Positions 44,498 to 52,457 of a stretch of DNA of 64,000 nucleotides are shown piece after piece. The position numbers and the translations under genes are program-made. This stretch comes from WTFY01 sp965214675. GTDB lineage: Bacteria; Pseudomonadota; Gammaproteobacteria; UBA4575. The first letter of the stretch is position 1. Each line of letters starts with the position of its first letter. Location: NCBI GenBank assembly GCA_965214675.1, contig OZ243969.1:1550001-1614000 (forward strand), in the 5' to 3' direction. The notes under the pieces were generated by a model, which worked only from the letters and a program-made list of their open reading frames with translations, was not told where the DNA came from and searched no databases.

Positions 44498-45844
44498 ATG
44501 AAAAGCCCTGAAAATGCGCCATCCCTTTCGGACATCATGGCAGATATCGGCCGTGAAGATTTGAGAAAACTGTTTTCACACCCCTATGGCCAGGCATTGC
44601 CTACGGTCCATGGGAAGTACGTGCACTGGTCCGAATTAAGACACAGAAATCCACCTGCAGGACTGGATCACAGGCTGTGGTGGGCTTGTCTCAAGCTCGC
44701 CCGATCACAGCCGAGGAAAGTCATTCCCCTGCAAGACGCCGGCGGGACCAACTTCAGTTTTGGCATCCCTGGTATGGTTTTGGAGATGCTGCACAAGATT
44801 GATGGCAAAGCTACAGGGCGGGTCGCCATCTCGGACCAGATCACCAATCCAGACACAAGGAACCGCTACATCATCAGCGCATTAATCGAGGAGTCCATTC
44901 GGTCGAGCCAGTTGGAGGGAGCATCCACTTCAAGAAAGGTGGCATCCGACATGCTGAGGTCGGGCCGCAAGCCCAAGGATCAAAATGAAAAAATGATCCT
45001 CAACAATTATCTGGCCATGAGCCATATACGGGAAATCAAAGACGGGAACCTGACACCTGAGTTGATCCTGGATTTACATCGGGTCGTTACCGATGGGACG
45101 CTTGAGAACCCGGATGCGACAGGAAGGCTTCAAACAAACGAAGATGAAAGGGTACGTGTGTTTGATAACCGAAGCGGCCAGGTATTGCACACACCCCCGC
45201 CTGCAGATCAGCTGCCTGATCGTCTAGAGACCTTATGCGCCTTTGCCAACGAGGAACATGTGGATTCAAATTTTATACATCCGGTGATGAAGGCCATCAT
45301 CCTGCATTTCTGGATCGGCTTCGATCATCCGTTTGAAGACGGCAACGGGAGGCTGGCTCGCGCATTGTTCTACTGGTCCATGCTCAAGCAACAGTACTGG
45401 CTGTTTGAGTTTTTATCCATCTCGGGAAATATCAGGAAGGCGCCTGCAAGATATGGGTATGCGTACCTGTACGCGGAAACCGATGAAAATGACCTGACCT
45501 ACTTCGTCATCCAGCAGTTGCAGGTCATCATCGCAGCCATTGCAAATCTGGAAAATTACCTGCAGGAAAAAATCAGACAAGTCGCTACACTGGAAGAGAA
45601 GCTCAAAACGATTGGCAGGTTCAATCATCGGCAAATGGCGCTGCTTGGCCATGCGCTGCGAGGTCATCGCGATGGCTATACCATCGAATCACACAAAAGA
45701 AGCCATGGAATCGCGTATGCCACAGCACGTGCAGATCTGCTCGAGTTACAGGCACATGAGTTGCTGTTCAGGGGAAGTGAAAAGAGTAAAGCCATGCGAT
45801 TTTATCCGGTAGAAAATTTAAACGGATTGATTGGAAATTTGTGA
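44498..45844 (+). CDS. Fic-domain AMP-transferase
   Basis: A 448-aa Fic protein. The N-terminal part carries the inhibitory helix motif SSQLEGAST near residue 137 ([S/T]xxxE(G/N)), marking a self-inhibited class II Fic. The catalytic loop HPFEDGNGRLAR starts near 277 with His and all phosphate-binding residues. A C-terminal winged-helix-like region follows (GHALRGHRDGYTIESHKRS). It should transfer AMP to target proteins. Stand-alone; the palindrome just upstream suggests tight control. Confidence 0.92.
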   Translation: MKSPENAPSLSDIMADIGREDLRKLFSHPYGQALPTVHGKYVHWSELRHRNPPAGLDHRLWWACLKLARSQPRKVIPLQDAGGTNFSFGIPGMVLEMLHKIDGKATGRVAISDQITNPDTRNRYIISALIEESIRSSQLEGASTSRKVASDMLRSGRKPKDQNEKMILNNYLAMSHIREIKDGNLTPELILDLHRVVTDGTLENPDATGRLQTNEDERVRVFDNRSGQVLHTPPPADQLPDRLETLCAFANEEHVDSNFIHPVMKAIILHFWIGFDHPFEDGNGRLARALFYWSMLKQQYWLFEFLSISGNIRKAPARYGYAYLYAETDENDLTYFVIQQLQVIIAAIANLENYLQEKIRQVATLEEKLKTIGRFNHRQMALLGHALRGHRDGYTIESHKRSHGIAYATARADLLELQAHELLFRGSEKSKAMRFYPVENLNGLIGNL

Positions 45845-45991
45845 GCAAAAAACTGCTGGTATCGAGCTCCGGTACCTGGGCTTCCCATCGCCAGCACAGG
45901 CTGCACACCTCCTGTTCCCGCGTCTCGATGTTGACCGTGAACAAGGTCATCCAGGGAGGTAGCTCACCGAACCGCCCTTAAAAGGCACGCT

Positions 45992-46243
45992 TTATCCTGA
46001 GGTTGCCTGTTTGGCTTCACTGGTGATTTGCAGCTTTTCAGCCAACCACATCTTGATGATGGATTGTCGTGTCACCCCTATCCGACCGGCTTCTCGGTCC
46101 AGTGACTCGATCATCCAGACAGGAAAATCTACATTTACCCGTTTTTGACTCTGATTGGGCTTCACGGCAGTAGATAAATCCAAATCGGCAATGACTTCCT
46201 CTTTGCCAGCATCAAATTTTTGGTCAAAATCTTTAGCTTTCAT
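45992..46243 (-). CDS. brnA: BrnA-like antitoxin
   Basis: An 83-aa antitoxin with a charged N-terminus (MKAKDFDQKFDAGKEEVIAD) and a ribbon-helix-helix (KRVNVDFPVWMIESLDREAG, VTRQSIIKMWL). It overlaps the end of brnT by 11 bp, giving the usual toxin-first order. Confidence 0.88.
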   Translation of the reverse strand: MKAKDFDQKFDAGKEEVIADLDLSTAVKPNQSQKRVNVDFPVWMIESLDREAGRIGVTRQSIIKMWLAEKLQITSEAKQATSG

Positions 46244-46496
46244 ACATGCTTACCTCTGATTTTCTCGCACGCCTGACAGAGATGATTCGAATTTTCTTGT
46301 CTCTGACAGTCGCAATTGCTGACCAGCACCTTGTATCGATCTTACCGATGACCATGTACCGCAGCTCATCCGTAGTTTTAGCTTTGAATTCGACGAAATA
46401 GGGGTCGTCCCATAGTTTCTGCGCTTGCAAAAAATCGATGCCATGTTTTTTCAGGTTGGTCCTACTTTTTTCTTCGTCAAATTCAAAATCATACAT
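46233..46496 (-). CDS. brnT: BrnT ribonuclease toxin
   Basis: An 87-aa RelE-fold toxin: FEFDEEKSRTNLKKHGIDF (the F-x-W/F-D-x-x-K-x-x-x-N-x-x-K-H-G hallmark), DELRYMVIG, and ISVRRARKSEVSMY at the end. Intact. A palindrome (46497-46513) abuts its start. Confidence 0.92.
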   Translation of the reverse strand: MYDFEFDEEKSRTNLKKHGIDFLQAQKLWDDPYFVEFKAKTTDELRYMVIGKIDTRCWSAIATVRDKKIRIISVRRARKSEVSMYES

Positions 46497-46513
46497 GGTA
46501 TAGAAAATATACC
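46497..46513. promoter_or_regulatory. Palindrome at the brnT start
   Basis: GGTATA-GAAAA-TATACC directly upstream of the brnT ATG; probable BrnA operator and -10 region. Confidence 0.5.
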
Positions 46514-46710
46514 TTTACTCTACATTTGGCAAGTGAATGCCTATCCAGGGCATAATGAAACACCCGCGTCGCTACGCTCCAACAGGGGCACACTTGCTGT
46601 GGTCCGGGTGGCAGCCTTCACGTGGAATCGATGGCACACTTCAGCGGTTTACGCATTCTGTACAGGGACTCATACGCGGCGTAGAATTTTCCGTGCAGGA
46701 GGCAAGGAAA

Positions 46711-46998
46711 ATGGCTAAGCCAATCACAATTAAGGCAAGAGATGATGCTGGTGGACAAGATGCACCAACGGCAGAGGATCTACTGAGTCAATTCCAGGAC
46801 TTGCTAAGAATACTTCATGGTGTTGAGGGGGCTGTCACTGGAGCAGATGGAGAACTTGTATGGCGTGTCACAAATGTAGCTCAAAATTCTCCAATCGAAA
46901 TAGAGCTGACACCTAGTGTTGAAAAACTTGAAGTGAATGTAGACAATCGGGCCAGCAAGGTAGTCAAAGCTGCTATAGATGGCTTAAGGCAAATATAA
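46711..46998 (+). CDS. 95-aa protein of unknown function
   Basis: The ATG at 46711 has GGAGG and AAGGAAA directly upstream; 58 more upstream codons are open but contain none of the same composition and are excluded. The product (MAKPITIKARDDAGG..., then DLLSQFQDLLRILHGVEGA, VTNVAQNSPIEIELTPSVE, ending ASKVVKAAIDGLRQI) is soluble, mixed alpha/beta. No family recognised. Confidence 0.6.
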   Translation: MAKPITIKARDDAGGQDAPTAEDLLSQFQDLLRILHGVEGAVTGADGELVWRVTNVAQNSPIEIELTPSVEKLEVNVDNRASKVVKAAIDGLRQI

Positions 46999-47314
46999 AG
47001 ACAATAAAACCACCTGCTGTCCCAATAATCCATTTCCAATGCTTCATCCAAAATACTTGTAGCCAACGAACTATTTTCGCTGTCCAGTGAAAATGGGTTA
47101 CCATTCCAACGGCGAAAAAATTTGGCTTACTACAGTCTACTATTTCCGTTGTTCCGTAGTATCACTTTTCCAGCCAGTTCTTAAGCCGTTTCATAGTATC
47201 TGAGAAGCCATCGCGCGACTGGTTAAGCTAACATCACAGTTAAGCATCATAATTTGCAATATTTATGTATTAGAGTGTGAGTTTTAATCGATTGCAGCAG
47301 TTTGCTAGCAGACA
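46999..47314. other. AT-rich gap
   Basis: No gene, repeat or RNA recognised between the 95-aa protein and the NadS-like antitoxin. Confidence 0.5.
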
Positions 47315-47608
47315 TCAAGCAGTTATGGTTTTTTGCACATATTCCGGGTCGGCTTGGATCATGCGTAGGTAATTGCTGGCAGCTGTATCCGGGCTGCGCT
47401 TACCCTGTTCCCACCCCTTGACGGTGTCGAGACTTAAGTTGAACGCACGTGCAAATACAGCTTGCGACAAACCAGTCTTACGTCGTACTGCTTTAATTTG
47501 TGCTGGTGTAGTCATTACATAGATGGTTTTCGGCGATGTGCGACCCTTGGCAATATGCACTGCATTTTTCAGGTTTGATTCCAGTTCACTAAATAGTTTT
47601 TTATCCAC
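47315..47608 (-). CDS. NadS-like HTH antitoxin, apparently orphan
   Basis: A 97-aa protein. The start is GTG 47608, because AGGAGG lies six bases upstream and the product then begins MDKKLFSELESNLKNAVHIAKG like NadS/HigA2-type antitoxins; the ATG at 47635 would overlap the -10 box. The C-terminal XRE domain (AVRRKTGLSQAVFARAFNLS, DTVKGWEQGKRSPD) binds DNA. The partner RelE-type toxin should lie just upstream; that stretch holds only the promoter and non-coding DNA. Confidence 0.82.
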   Translation of the reverse strand: MDKKLFSELESNLKNAVHIAKGRTSPKTIYVMTTPAQIKAVRRKTGLSQAVFARAFNLSLDTVKGWEQGKRSPDTAASNYLRMIQADPEYVQKTITA

Positions 47609-47633
47609 CTTTAGCCTCCTAATCAAATTCATC

Positions 47634-47664
47634 ATTATGGTTCATTGAACCCCTATTTTGTCAA
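47634..47664 (-). promoter_or_regulatory. Promoter and palindromic operator of the NadS-like gene
   Basis: Minus strand: TTGACA, 19 bp, CATAAT, with perfect palindrome GGTTCAATGAACC (47639-47651) lying between the boxes; AGGAGG and the GTG start follow. Confidence 0.65.
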
Positions 47665-47861
47665 GTTTATCAGCTGGGCTAGCTTGCAAAAAAGAGGCTG
47701 AAATTAGCTAGTGACCTATTGTGATAACCAAAATACTTATGAAAAGTAAATCAATTAGGTGGATCAATTTGACTTGCAGTAGAGCTGACTAGCCTTGGCA
47801 GATTGATGGCAAGATAGGAGCAATACTAGCAAATGCCTTGTCTGAATCGAAAGAAGCTACT

Positions 47862-48197
47862 TTAGCTACTGGTAAGTGAAGAATGGCGACAAGCGTCCTG
47901 TAGAAAACTTGGCTTGCCAATCAGTTTTTCAATATCAGTTCTCGTAAAAATTTCCGGTATGTGATGATCAATTTGATCAACTCCCGCTTTGTATAGTTTC
48001 CGGGACCCGTCAATTTCTTTCAATATCAAGTCAACACTTATATCTTTTCCAAACCTGTTTTTCAAATTGTTCACGTTTTCCCTGGCAGAAAAATACTGTT
48101 CAACGAACCGTTCAGGCAAAATTTTCCTGCCCTCTTTCTCTTCTCTTTTTTGAACAAATTCCCATGCCTGATCTGGAGTCAGGTAGGCATAAAGTAT
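47862..48197 (-). pseudogene. C-terminal fragment of a zeta/PezT-type toxin
   Basis: Reading upstream of the only possible TTG start, the frame stays open to a stop at 48198-48200. It gives YAYLTPDQAWEFVQKREEKE, then GRKILPERFVEQYFSARENV, and a later ...VDQIDHHIPEIFTRTDIEKL. This is the pattern of the C-terminal half of zeta toxins (A-W-x-F-x-x-x-R-E-x-x-x-G-R-x-I-P, F-x-S-R-E-N-V). The kinase P-loop half is missing; the next gene begins 38 bp beyond. Confidence 0.65.
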
Positions 48198-48235
48198 CTA
48201 GCCCGGACCCGGGGTCAGGACTATCAGCGTCCGTC

Positions 48236-49183
48236 TCAGAAGAGGTACTTGAGATTCAGGCTGATCGCCCACAGCTCGACATCTTCAAGCTTGAACATAC
48301 CGTCGACCTTCTCGCGATCTGCACCGGTCTTGCGAAGGTACGGCGGGTGGCTTCGAAGCGGATCCCACACGATGCCGGTATCCCTGAAGTCCTCGTAATG
48401 CACCCAGCGGGCCTTGAGGCCTGCCACCAGGTCCTCGGTGATCTGGTAGTCGAGGCCTGCCATCAGCTGGTAGCCAAACAGCGTGTCGCTGAGCTCTTCA
48501 TCCGCGGCACTGGTGGTGCCGGCGAGGTTCTGGCGGATTTCATCCACGTTCGCAAGACCGGCCCCGGTGCGGATCGCACCCGGGTCCGTGTTGCGCGTCC
48601 ACACGCTGGCGTAGTCCACGTCGGTGAACCCGAGCCCCACACCCACGCCGATATACGGGGTGATGGATCCGCGGGTGGCAAAGTCCATGTACAGGTTGGC
48701 GAACAGGTTGTGCGAGGTGATGCTGTCGATGCGGTCCACGGCCGTGGTAATCTCCTGGGCAATCTTGTCCTCGTTGACGCCGACCGCCGAGGGGATCGGG
48801 GAGGTCTCATCGTAGCCGGTGTCGCGGTAGAAATACTCAAGTTCTGCGCGAAGCGGCGAGTCAGCCAGCCGGTAGCCGAGGGCCAGTGCAAACAAAGGCC
48901 CTTCATCGGAGCCGAACCGGTTGTCCCAGCCATCGCCTATCCCACGTCCTGGAGCCGTACAACTCTTGCCCTGCCCGTCATCGGTGACCGAGGCGTACTG
49001 CGGATTGATGTATTCATCACAGACGCTGGCACGGTCGTTGGACACGCCGTTTGAATCCAGCGAGGAGCCGAAGTTCATGCCAAAATCGCCGCTGAGGTAC
49101 AGGCCGCTATCCTGTGCCGGGGCCAGGCCCGGCAGCACCAGCAGGGCGGCCACCCAGGCCGTGATCAGTAGGTTGTGTCGCAC
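48236..49183 (-). CDS. Outer-membrane beta-barrel protein, paralogue B
   Basis: A 315-aa protein with signal peptide (ending APAQ) and beta-barrel pattern: LYLSGDFGMNFGSSLDSNG, LFALALGYRLADSPLRAELE, FFRDTGYDE-like block, ITPYIGVGVGLGFTDVDYA, LFGYQLMAGLDYQI, and the aromatic end SLNLKYLF. Similar in size and layout to small porin/Opa-like barrels. Closely related to the next gene (49197), 13 bp away. Function unknown. Confidence 0.82.
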   Translation of the reverse strand: MRHNLLITAWVAALLVLPGLAPAQDSGLYLSGDFGMNFGSSLDSNGVSNDRASVCDEYINPQYASVTDDGQGKSCTAPGRGIGDGWDNRFGSDEGPLFALALGYRLADSPLRAELEYFYRDTGYDETSPIPSAVGVNEDKIAQEITTAVDRIDSITSHNLFANLYMDFATRGSITPYIGVGVGLGFTDVDYASVWTRNTDPGAIRTGAGLANVDEIRQNLAGTTSAADEELSDTLFGYQLMAGLDYQITEDLVAGLKARWVHYEDFRDTGIVWDPLRSHPPYLRKTGADREKVDGMFKLEDVELWAISLNLKYLF

Positions 49184-49196
49184 TGGATCCTCCTTT

Positions 49197-50138
49197 TCAG
49201 AATCTGTATTTCAGGTTCAGGCTGACGGCAAATATTTCCATGTCGTCGACCTTGATATCGTACACCACCGGCTCACTGCCGTCCCTGCGCAGGTTCGATG
49301 CGTGGCTGCGAAGGACATCCCACTCGTCCCTGTCCCTGAAGGAGTCGTACTCGACCCAGCGCACTTTCAGCCCGGCAACCAGATGCTCGGTGAGCGGGTA
49401 GTCAAGACCTGCGATCAGCTGGTAACCGAACAGGGTGTCGTCCAGCTCTGCATGCTCGGTGGTGGTCGTACCGGCCAGGTTGGCCTTGATCTCAGTGGCA
49501 TTCGGCAGGCCGTCGCCGGTGGAGATCGCTGCCGGATCGATGTTGCGCTGGAAGACCCCGCCGTAATCCATCTCGGTGAAGCCGAGGCCGAGACCGATGC
49601 CAATGTACGGGGTGATTCCCCCGGGATTGTCGAAGTCGATGTACAGGTTGGTGAACAGGTTGTGCGAGGTCACACTGTCGATGGTTTCAACTGCGGTCTC
49701 GATTTCACCGCCCAGCTTGGCAAAGACGGTGCCGCCAGTGCTAGTGACATTGGAGGTGTCATCGTAGCCGGTGTCGCGGTAGAAATACTCGAGCTCGGTG
49801 CGAAAGATCGATTCCGGCATGTCGAAACCGATGGCGAGCCCAAACAGGGGGCCTTCATCGGAGCCGAAGCGGTTTTTCCACACGCTGTCCGAGCCGCGGT
49901 TGGCGCCGGTGCAATTGGTGTTCTCGTGGCCGGTGCTCTGGTTCACCGTGGCGAACTGCGGGTTGATGTACTCATCGCAGACACTGGCGCGATCGGTGTC
50001 ATGACCGTCCGTGGACATCGATGAACCGAAGTTCATGCCGAAGTCACCGCTGATATACAGTCCGGCCTGGGCCGGGAATGCCAGGCACAGGGCAATGAGG
50101 GCAGCCAGCGCCGCCGTGCGAAAATAGGATGGGTTCAT
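49197..50138 (-). CDS. Outer-membrane beta-barrel protein, paralogue A
   Basis: A 313-aa protein. AGGAG lies six bases before the chosen ATG 50138; the longer frame to 50276 lacks a signal. The signal peptide ends FPAQA, followed by GLYISGDFGMNFGSSM, SDEGPLFGLAIGF, ITPYIGIGLGLGFTEMDYG, LFGYQLIAGLDYPLTEHLV and terminal SLNLKYRF. It shares RASVCDEYINPQ(Y/F)A and most strands with 48236, so the pair arose by tandem duplication. Confidence 0.84.
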   Translation of the reverse strand: MNPSYFRTAALAALIALCLAFPAQAGLYISGDFGMNFGSSMSTDGHDTDRASVCDEYINPQFATVNQSTGHENTNCTGANRGSDSVWKNRFGSDEGPLFGLAIGFDMPESIFRTELEYFYRDTGYDDTSNVTSTGGTVFAKLGGEIETAVETIDSVTSHNLFTNLYIDFDNPGGITPYIGIGLGLGFTEMDYGGVFQRNIDPAAISTGDGLPNATEIKANLAGTTTTEHAELDDTLFGYQLIAGLDYPLTEHLVAGLKVRWVEYDSFRDRDEWDVLRSHASNLRRDGSEPVVYDIKVDDMEIFAVSLNLKYRF

Positions 50139-50327
50139 GGCTGTGCTCCTGTAGTTCCTTGCAGGCGATGGACTGCAGTGCGTGCGCCTACCTGCAAGCG
50201 TTGACACATGCGACAAGTGTACGCCCCCGATGGCCAAACCTCTGATTAATTCATCGATTCTTATTAAAATCTGCATGTTTGCTAGCTAAAGTCCAGTGTG
50301 CAAGTTTTTGCATTTCAGTGACGTATG

Positions 50328-51596
50328 CTAACTCACGTTGCCGTGACTTGGTCGGAAACCTGGGTACACAAACGCACTCGAAATTCGCTCACAATCCTGT
50401 TCTGTGGTGCCCTCGGCCTTTGCGATGCCGTACCAGCGTTCACGCACAATCTGCTCCATGGTCTGGATCGTTGCGTCGGCTTCATCACGATCGAGTAGAA
50501 ATCGTGAATGTTGCGACAACAAGTTGTCAACATTTGCATAGCGCCCCATATCGCCACAAATGAGGGCAAGATCGCGTCGTTCGGTGCTGACGGGTGTTGA
50601 TGGAGTCAAGTCGTAGGCTGGTGACAGCCTCCAGTCAGCATCCAATGCAATGACAGCGTGATTTCTAGGATGATCGTCCGTATTCGAGATTAACGCATTG
50701 AAGCACATCCGCCGGAAGAGTTCCTGAGCATCATGTTGCGGCCGTGACGAGATCCGCCGCAGCTCTTCTGCCAGCAGGACGTAGGACCACTTGTCCCGGT
50801 CCACATGAGAATCCTCGGCGCGCAGTATTGTCAGGGCACTCAACAGTCGCGCACGTCGATAGCCCGTTGCAACTTTGGCACGATCAAAGCGTTTGATCAT
50901 CAACACATCACGGCCACCAACCGTCTCGATGCGACTCTCCGCTGTATGCAGACCGCACTCACGGGCAAGCATCAGCATTGAGCGCTCGACACGTGCATGA
51001 TTCCATCGATCCTCCGGGCGATTGAATTTTGCAACCCAAAGGCTGTCATCAGCTTCTACGACTGCTTTCGGGCGTGCACCTCCCATGGCCGTACCGGCGA
51101 GCAGTAATGCTTCAGCTTGTTCAGCGTTCGCATTGGCCGGCAGTTCTTCATCAGCAATGATTGCGTCTGCCAGTCGCTGCAATTCGACCAAATCTAGGGT
51201 GCGTGAGAACCTTCGCCGTGGTGCGGGCGGTTCCCGGTTCAGGCCGAAGCTCAAGGCACCAGCACGGTTTTCGGGCGAGTAAAGCAAGTAATCAAGTTCA
51301 CTGAGGTCCGCTTTGCCGGAATGTTTTTCGATTACTTGCCGACCCCAGTAATCCGGACCTGCGTCGCGGAGTGCTCCAAAAATGCCTTTGAGCCGTCTCG
51401 TCTCAAACGTTTCGGTTGTGGGTTTGAGTCCGATCGGATCGATGGCGACGGCATTCACACGTGCGAGGTAACTTTGCCCATAGACGAATTTACCAATCGG
51501 ATTTCCGTGCCGATCAGCTGTGAGCACGAACTTGCCGGCCGTCACGAACTCCGTCTCGCCGGGCAGCACAATGTACACATAGCATGCGTCTTTCAT
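50328..51596 (-). CDS. hipA: HipA-type serine/threonine kinase toxin
   Basis: A 422-aa HipA. N-terminal domain (FVYGQSYLA...GIFGALRDAGPDYWGRQVIE), ATP/activation loop GTAMGGARPKAVVE, Lys in VAKFNR, catalytic block ISNTDDHPRNHAVI and metal Asp in LSPAYDLTPS are all present. It phosphorylates cell targets to induce dormancy. hipB lies 9 bp upstream. Confidence 0.94.
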   Translation of the reverse strand: MKDACYVYIVLPGETEFVTAGKFVLTADRHGNPIGKFVYGQSYLARVNAVAIDPIGLKPTTETFETRRLKGIFGALRDAGPDYWGRQVIEKHSGKADLSELDYLLYSPENRAGALSFGLNREPPAPRRRFSRTLDLVELQRLADAIIADEELPANANAEQAEALLLAGTAMGGARPKAVVEADDSLWVAKFNRPEDRWNHARVERSMLMLARECGLHTAESRIETVGGRDVLMIKRFDRAKVATGYRRARLLSALTILRAEDSHVDRDKWSYVLLAEELRRISSRPQHDAQELFRRMCFNALISNTDDHPRNHAVIALDADWRLSPAYDLTPSTPVSTERRDLALICGDMGRYANVDNLLSQHSRFLLDRDEADATIQTMEQIVRERWYGIAKAEGTTEQDCERISSAFVYPGFRPSHGNVS

Positions 51597-51605
51597 TCGA
51601 CGATC

Positions 51606-51947
51606 CTAGAAATCGTTGTCTAGGCTTTCCGGCTGGCGGGCTCGAGCCCGCTTGCGGTGCAGAGTGAGTGCAAGCCCCTCCGAATCGAGTGCCGGGTCGG
51701 CAATTTTGTCCAAGGCGTCTAGCAGGTCATACGCCCAAAGCAGCGCAATGTAGACTGCAGCACCGGTCGAAGGCTTGCCCTGCTCGGCATTGGACACCGG
51801 TCGAGGCCCGGTACCGATCTTGTCGGCAACGGCCTGGATCGTCAGGTTTCTCCGGAGCCTTGCAGTTCGCAGATTAGCGCCTAGCTGTTTCAGCGCCTGC
51901 TCTACACGATAGGGGGGTGCGGTTGTTAATGTGTTTCTAGCAGTCAT
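51606..51947 (-). CDS. hipB: HipB-type XRE antitoxin
   Basis: A 113-aa repressor from ATG 51947. Helix-turn-helix in LGANLRTARLRRNLTIQAVA, DKIGTGPRPVSNAEQGKPST. The last residues (PESLDNDF) form a flexible tail. A further 40 codons upstream are open but not HipB-like. Represses hipBA and neutralises HipA. Confidence 0.9.
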   Translation of the reverse strand: MTARNTLTTAPPYRVEQALKQLGANLRTARLRRNLTIQAVADKIGTGPRPVSNAEQGKPSTGAAVYIALLWAYDLLDALDKIADPALDSEGLALTLHRKRARARQPESLDNDF

Positions 51948-52101
51948 ATGCTCTAAACTACCTCTTATGCAGATTAAAATGCGTTTAAAAGCATACCCGA
52001 TTTGGATAGAAAAGTAAGCCTGTAGCGTTGTCCAACGCGAAGTGATGGTGAATCCATTCTGGCTCATCGAAGCCGGATCCAGAAGGAGCGGACCATTCCA
52101 T
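51948..52101. other. hipBA upstream region
   Basis: Holds the hip promoter region, with an ATGC...GCAT imperfect palindrome near 51980; no gene. Confidence 0.35.
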
Positions 52102-52231
52102 TACCTTTGGCACTTTTCAGCGGAGCTGATCTGTTGCTTTGAATGAAGGGGTGCACAGAGAGGCCTCGCCTCCCTCTGCATTCCCTCATGCAGATCCCAT
52201 GCTCACGATCTCTGAAAAGTGCCATAGGTGT
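52102..52231. mobile_element. Small MITE-like element containing repeat copy 2
   Basis: It starts with the 48-bp repeat also at 25035 and ends with an inverted copy of its tip: ACCTTTGGCACTTTTCAG at 52104 against CTGAAAAGTGCCATAGGT at 52213-52230 (one mismatch). About 130 bp with no ORF. No target-site duplication was established. Confidence 0.6.
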
Positions 52232-52412
52232 CTGAACCTATACATCCGCAAGGCCCCAACCAGTTCCCTTTCCCGGCCGATCCTGCAGGCCTGCACAGCC
52301 CTGTACGCACGGGTCCAAGCCGTAAATCCGGGTGCAAGAAAATACGGAAACATATTTACAAACTGCTCAGAACAGCGTATTAGTTTGCCGCCGAACGTGC
52401 CAAGGAGCCCCG

Positions 52413-52457
52413 ATGAACCCACACATCCCGAACCCGAATGCGAGTGCCTATCCGTAG
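52413..52457 (+). CDS. 14-codon leader ORF abutting topA
   Basis: AAGGAG lies five bases before an ATG; the ORF reads MNPHIPNPNASAYP and its TAG directly touches the topA ATG. topA has no ribosome binding site of its own, so translation is probably coupled through this leader. Confidence 0.5.
   Translation: MNPHIPNPNASAYP

Noticed and set aside
45768..45950. 60-codon minus ORF after fic (MTLFTVNIETREQEV...)
   Set aside because: Possibly a gene fragment, but overlaps the fic 3' end and matches no family I know.
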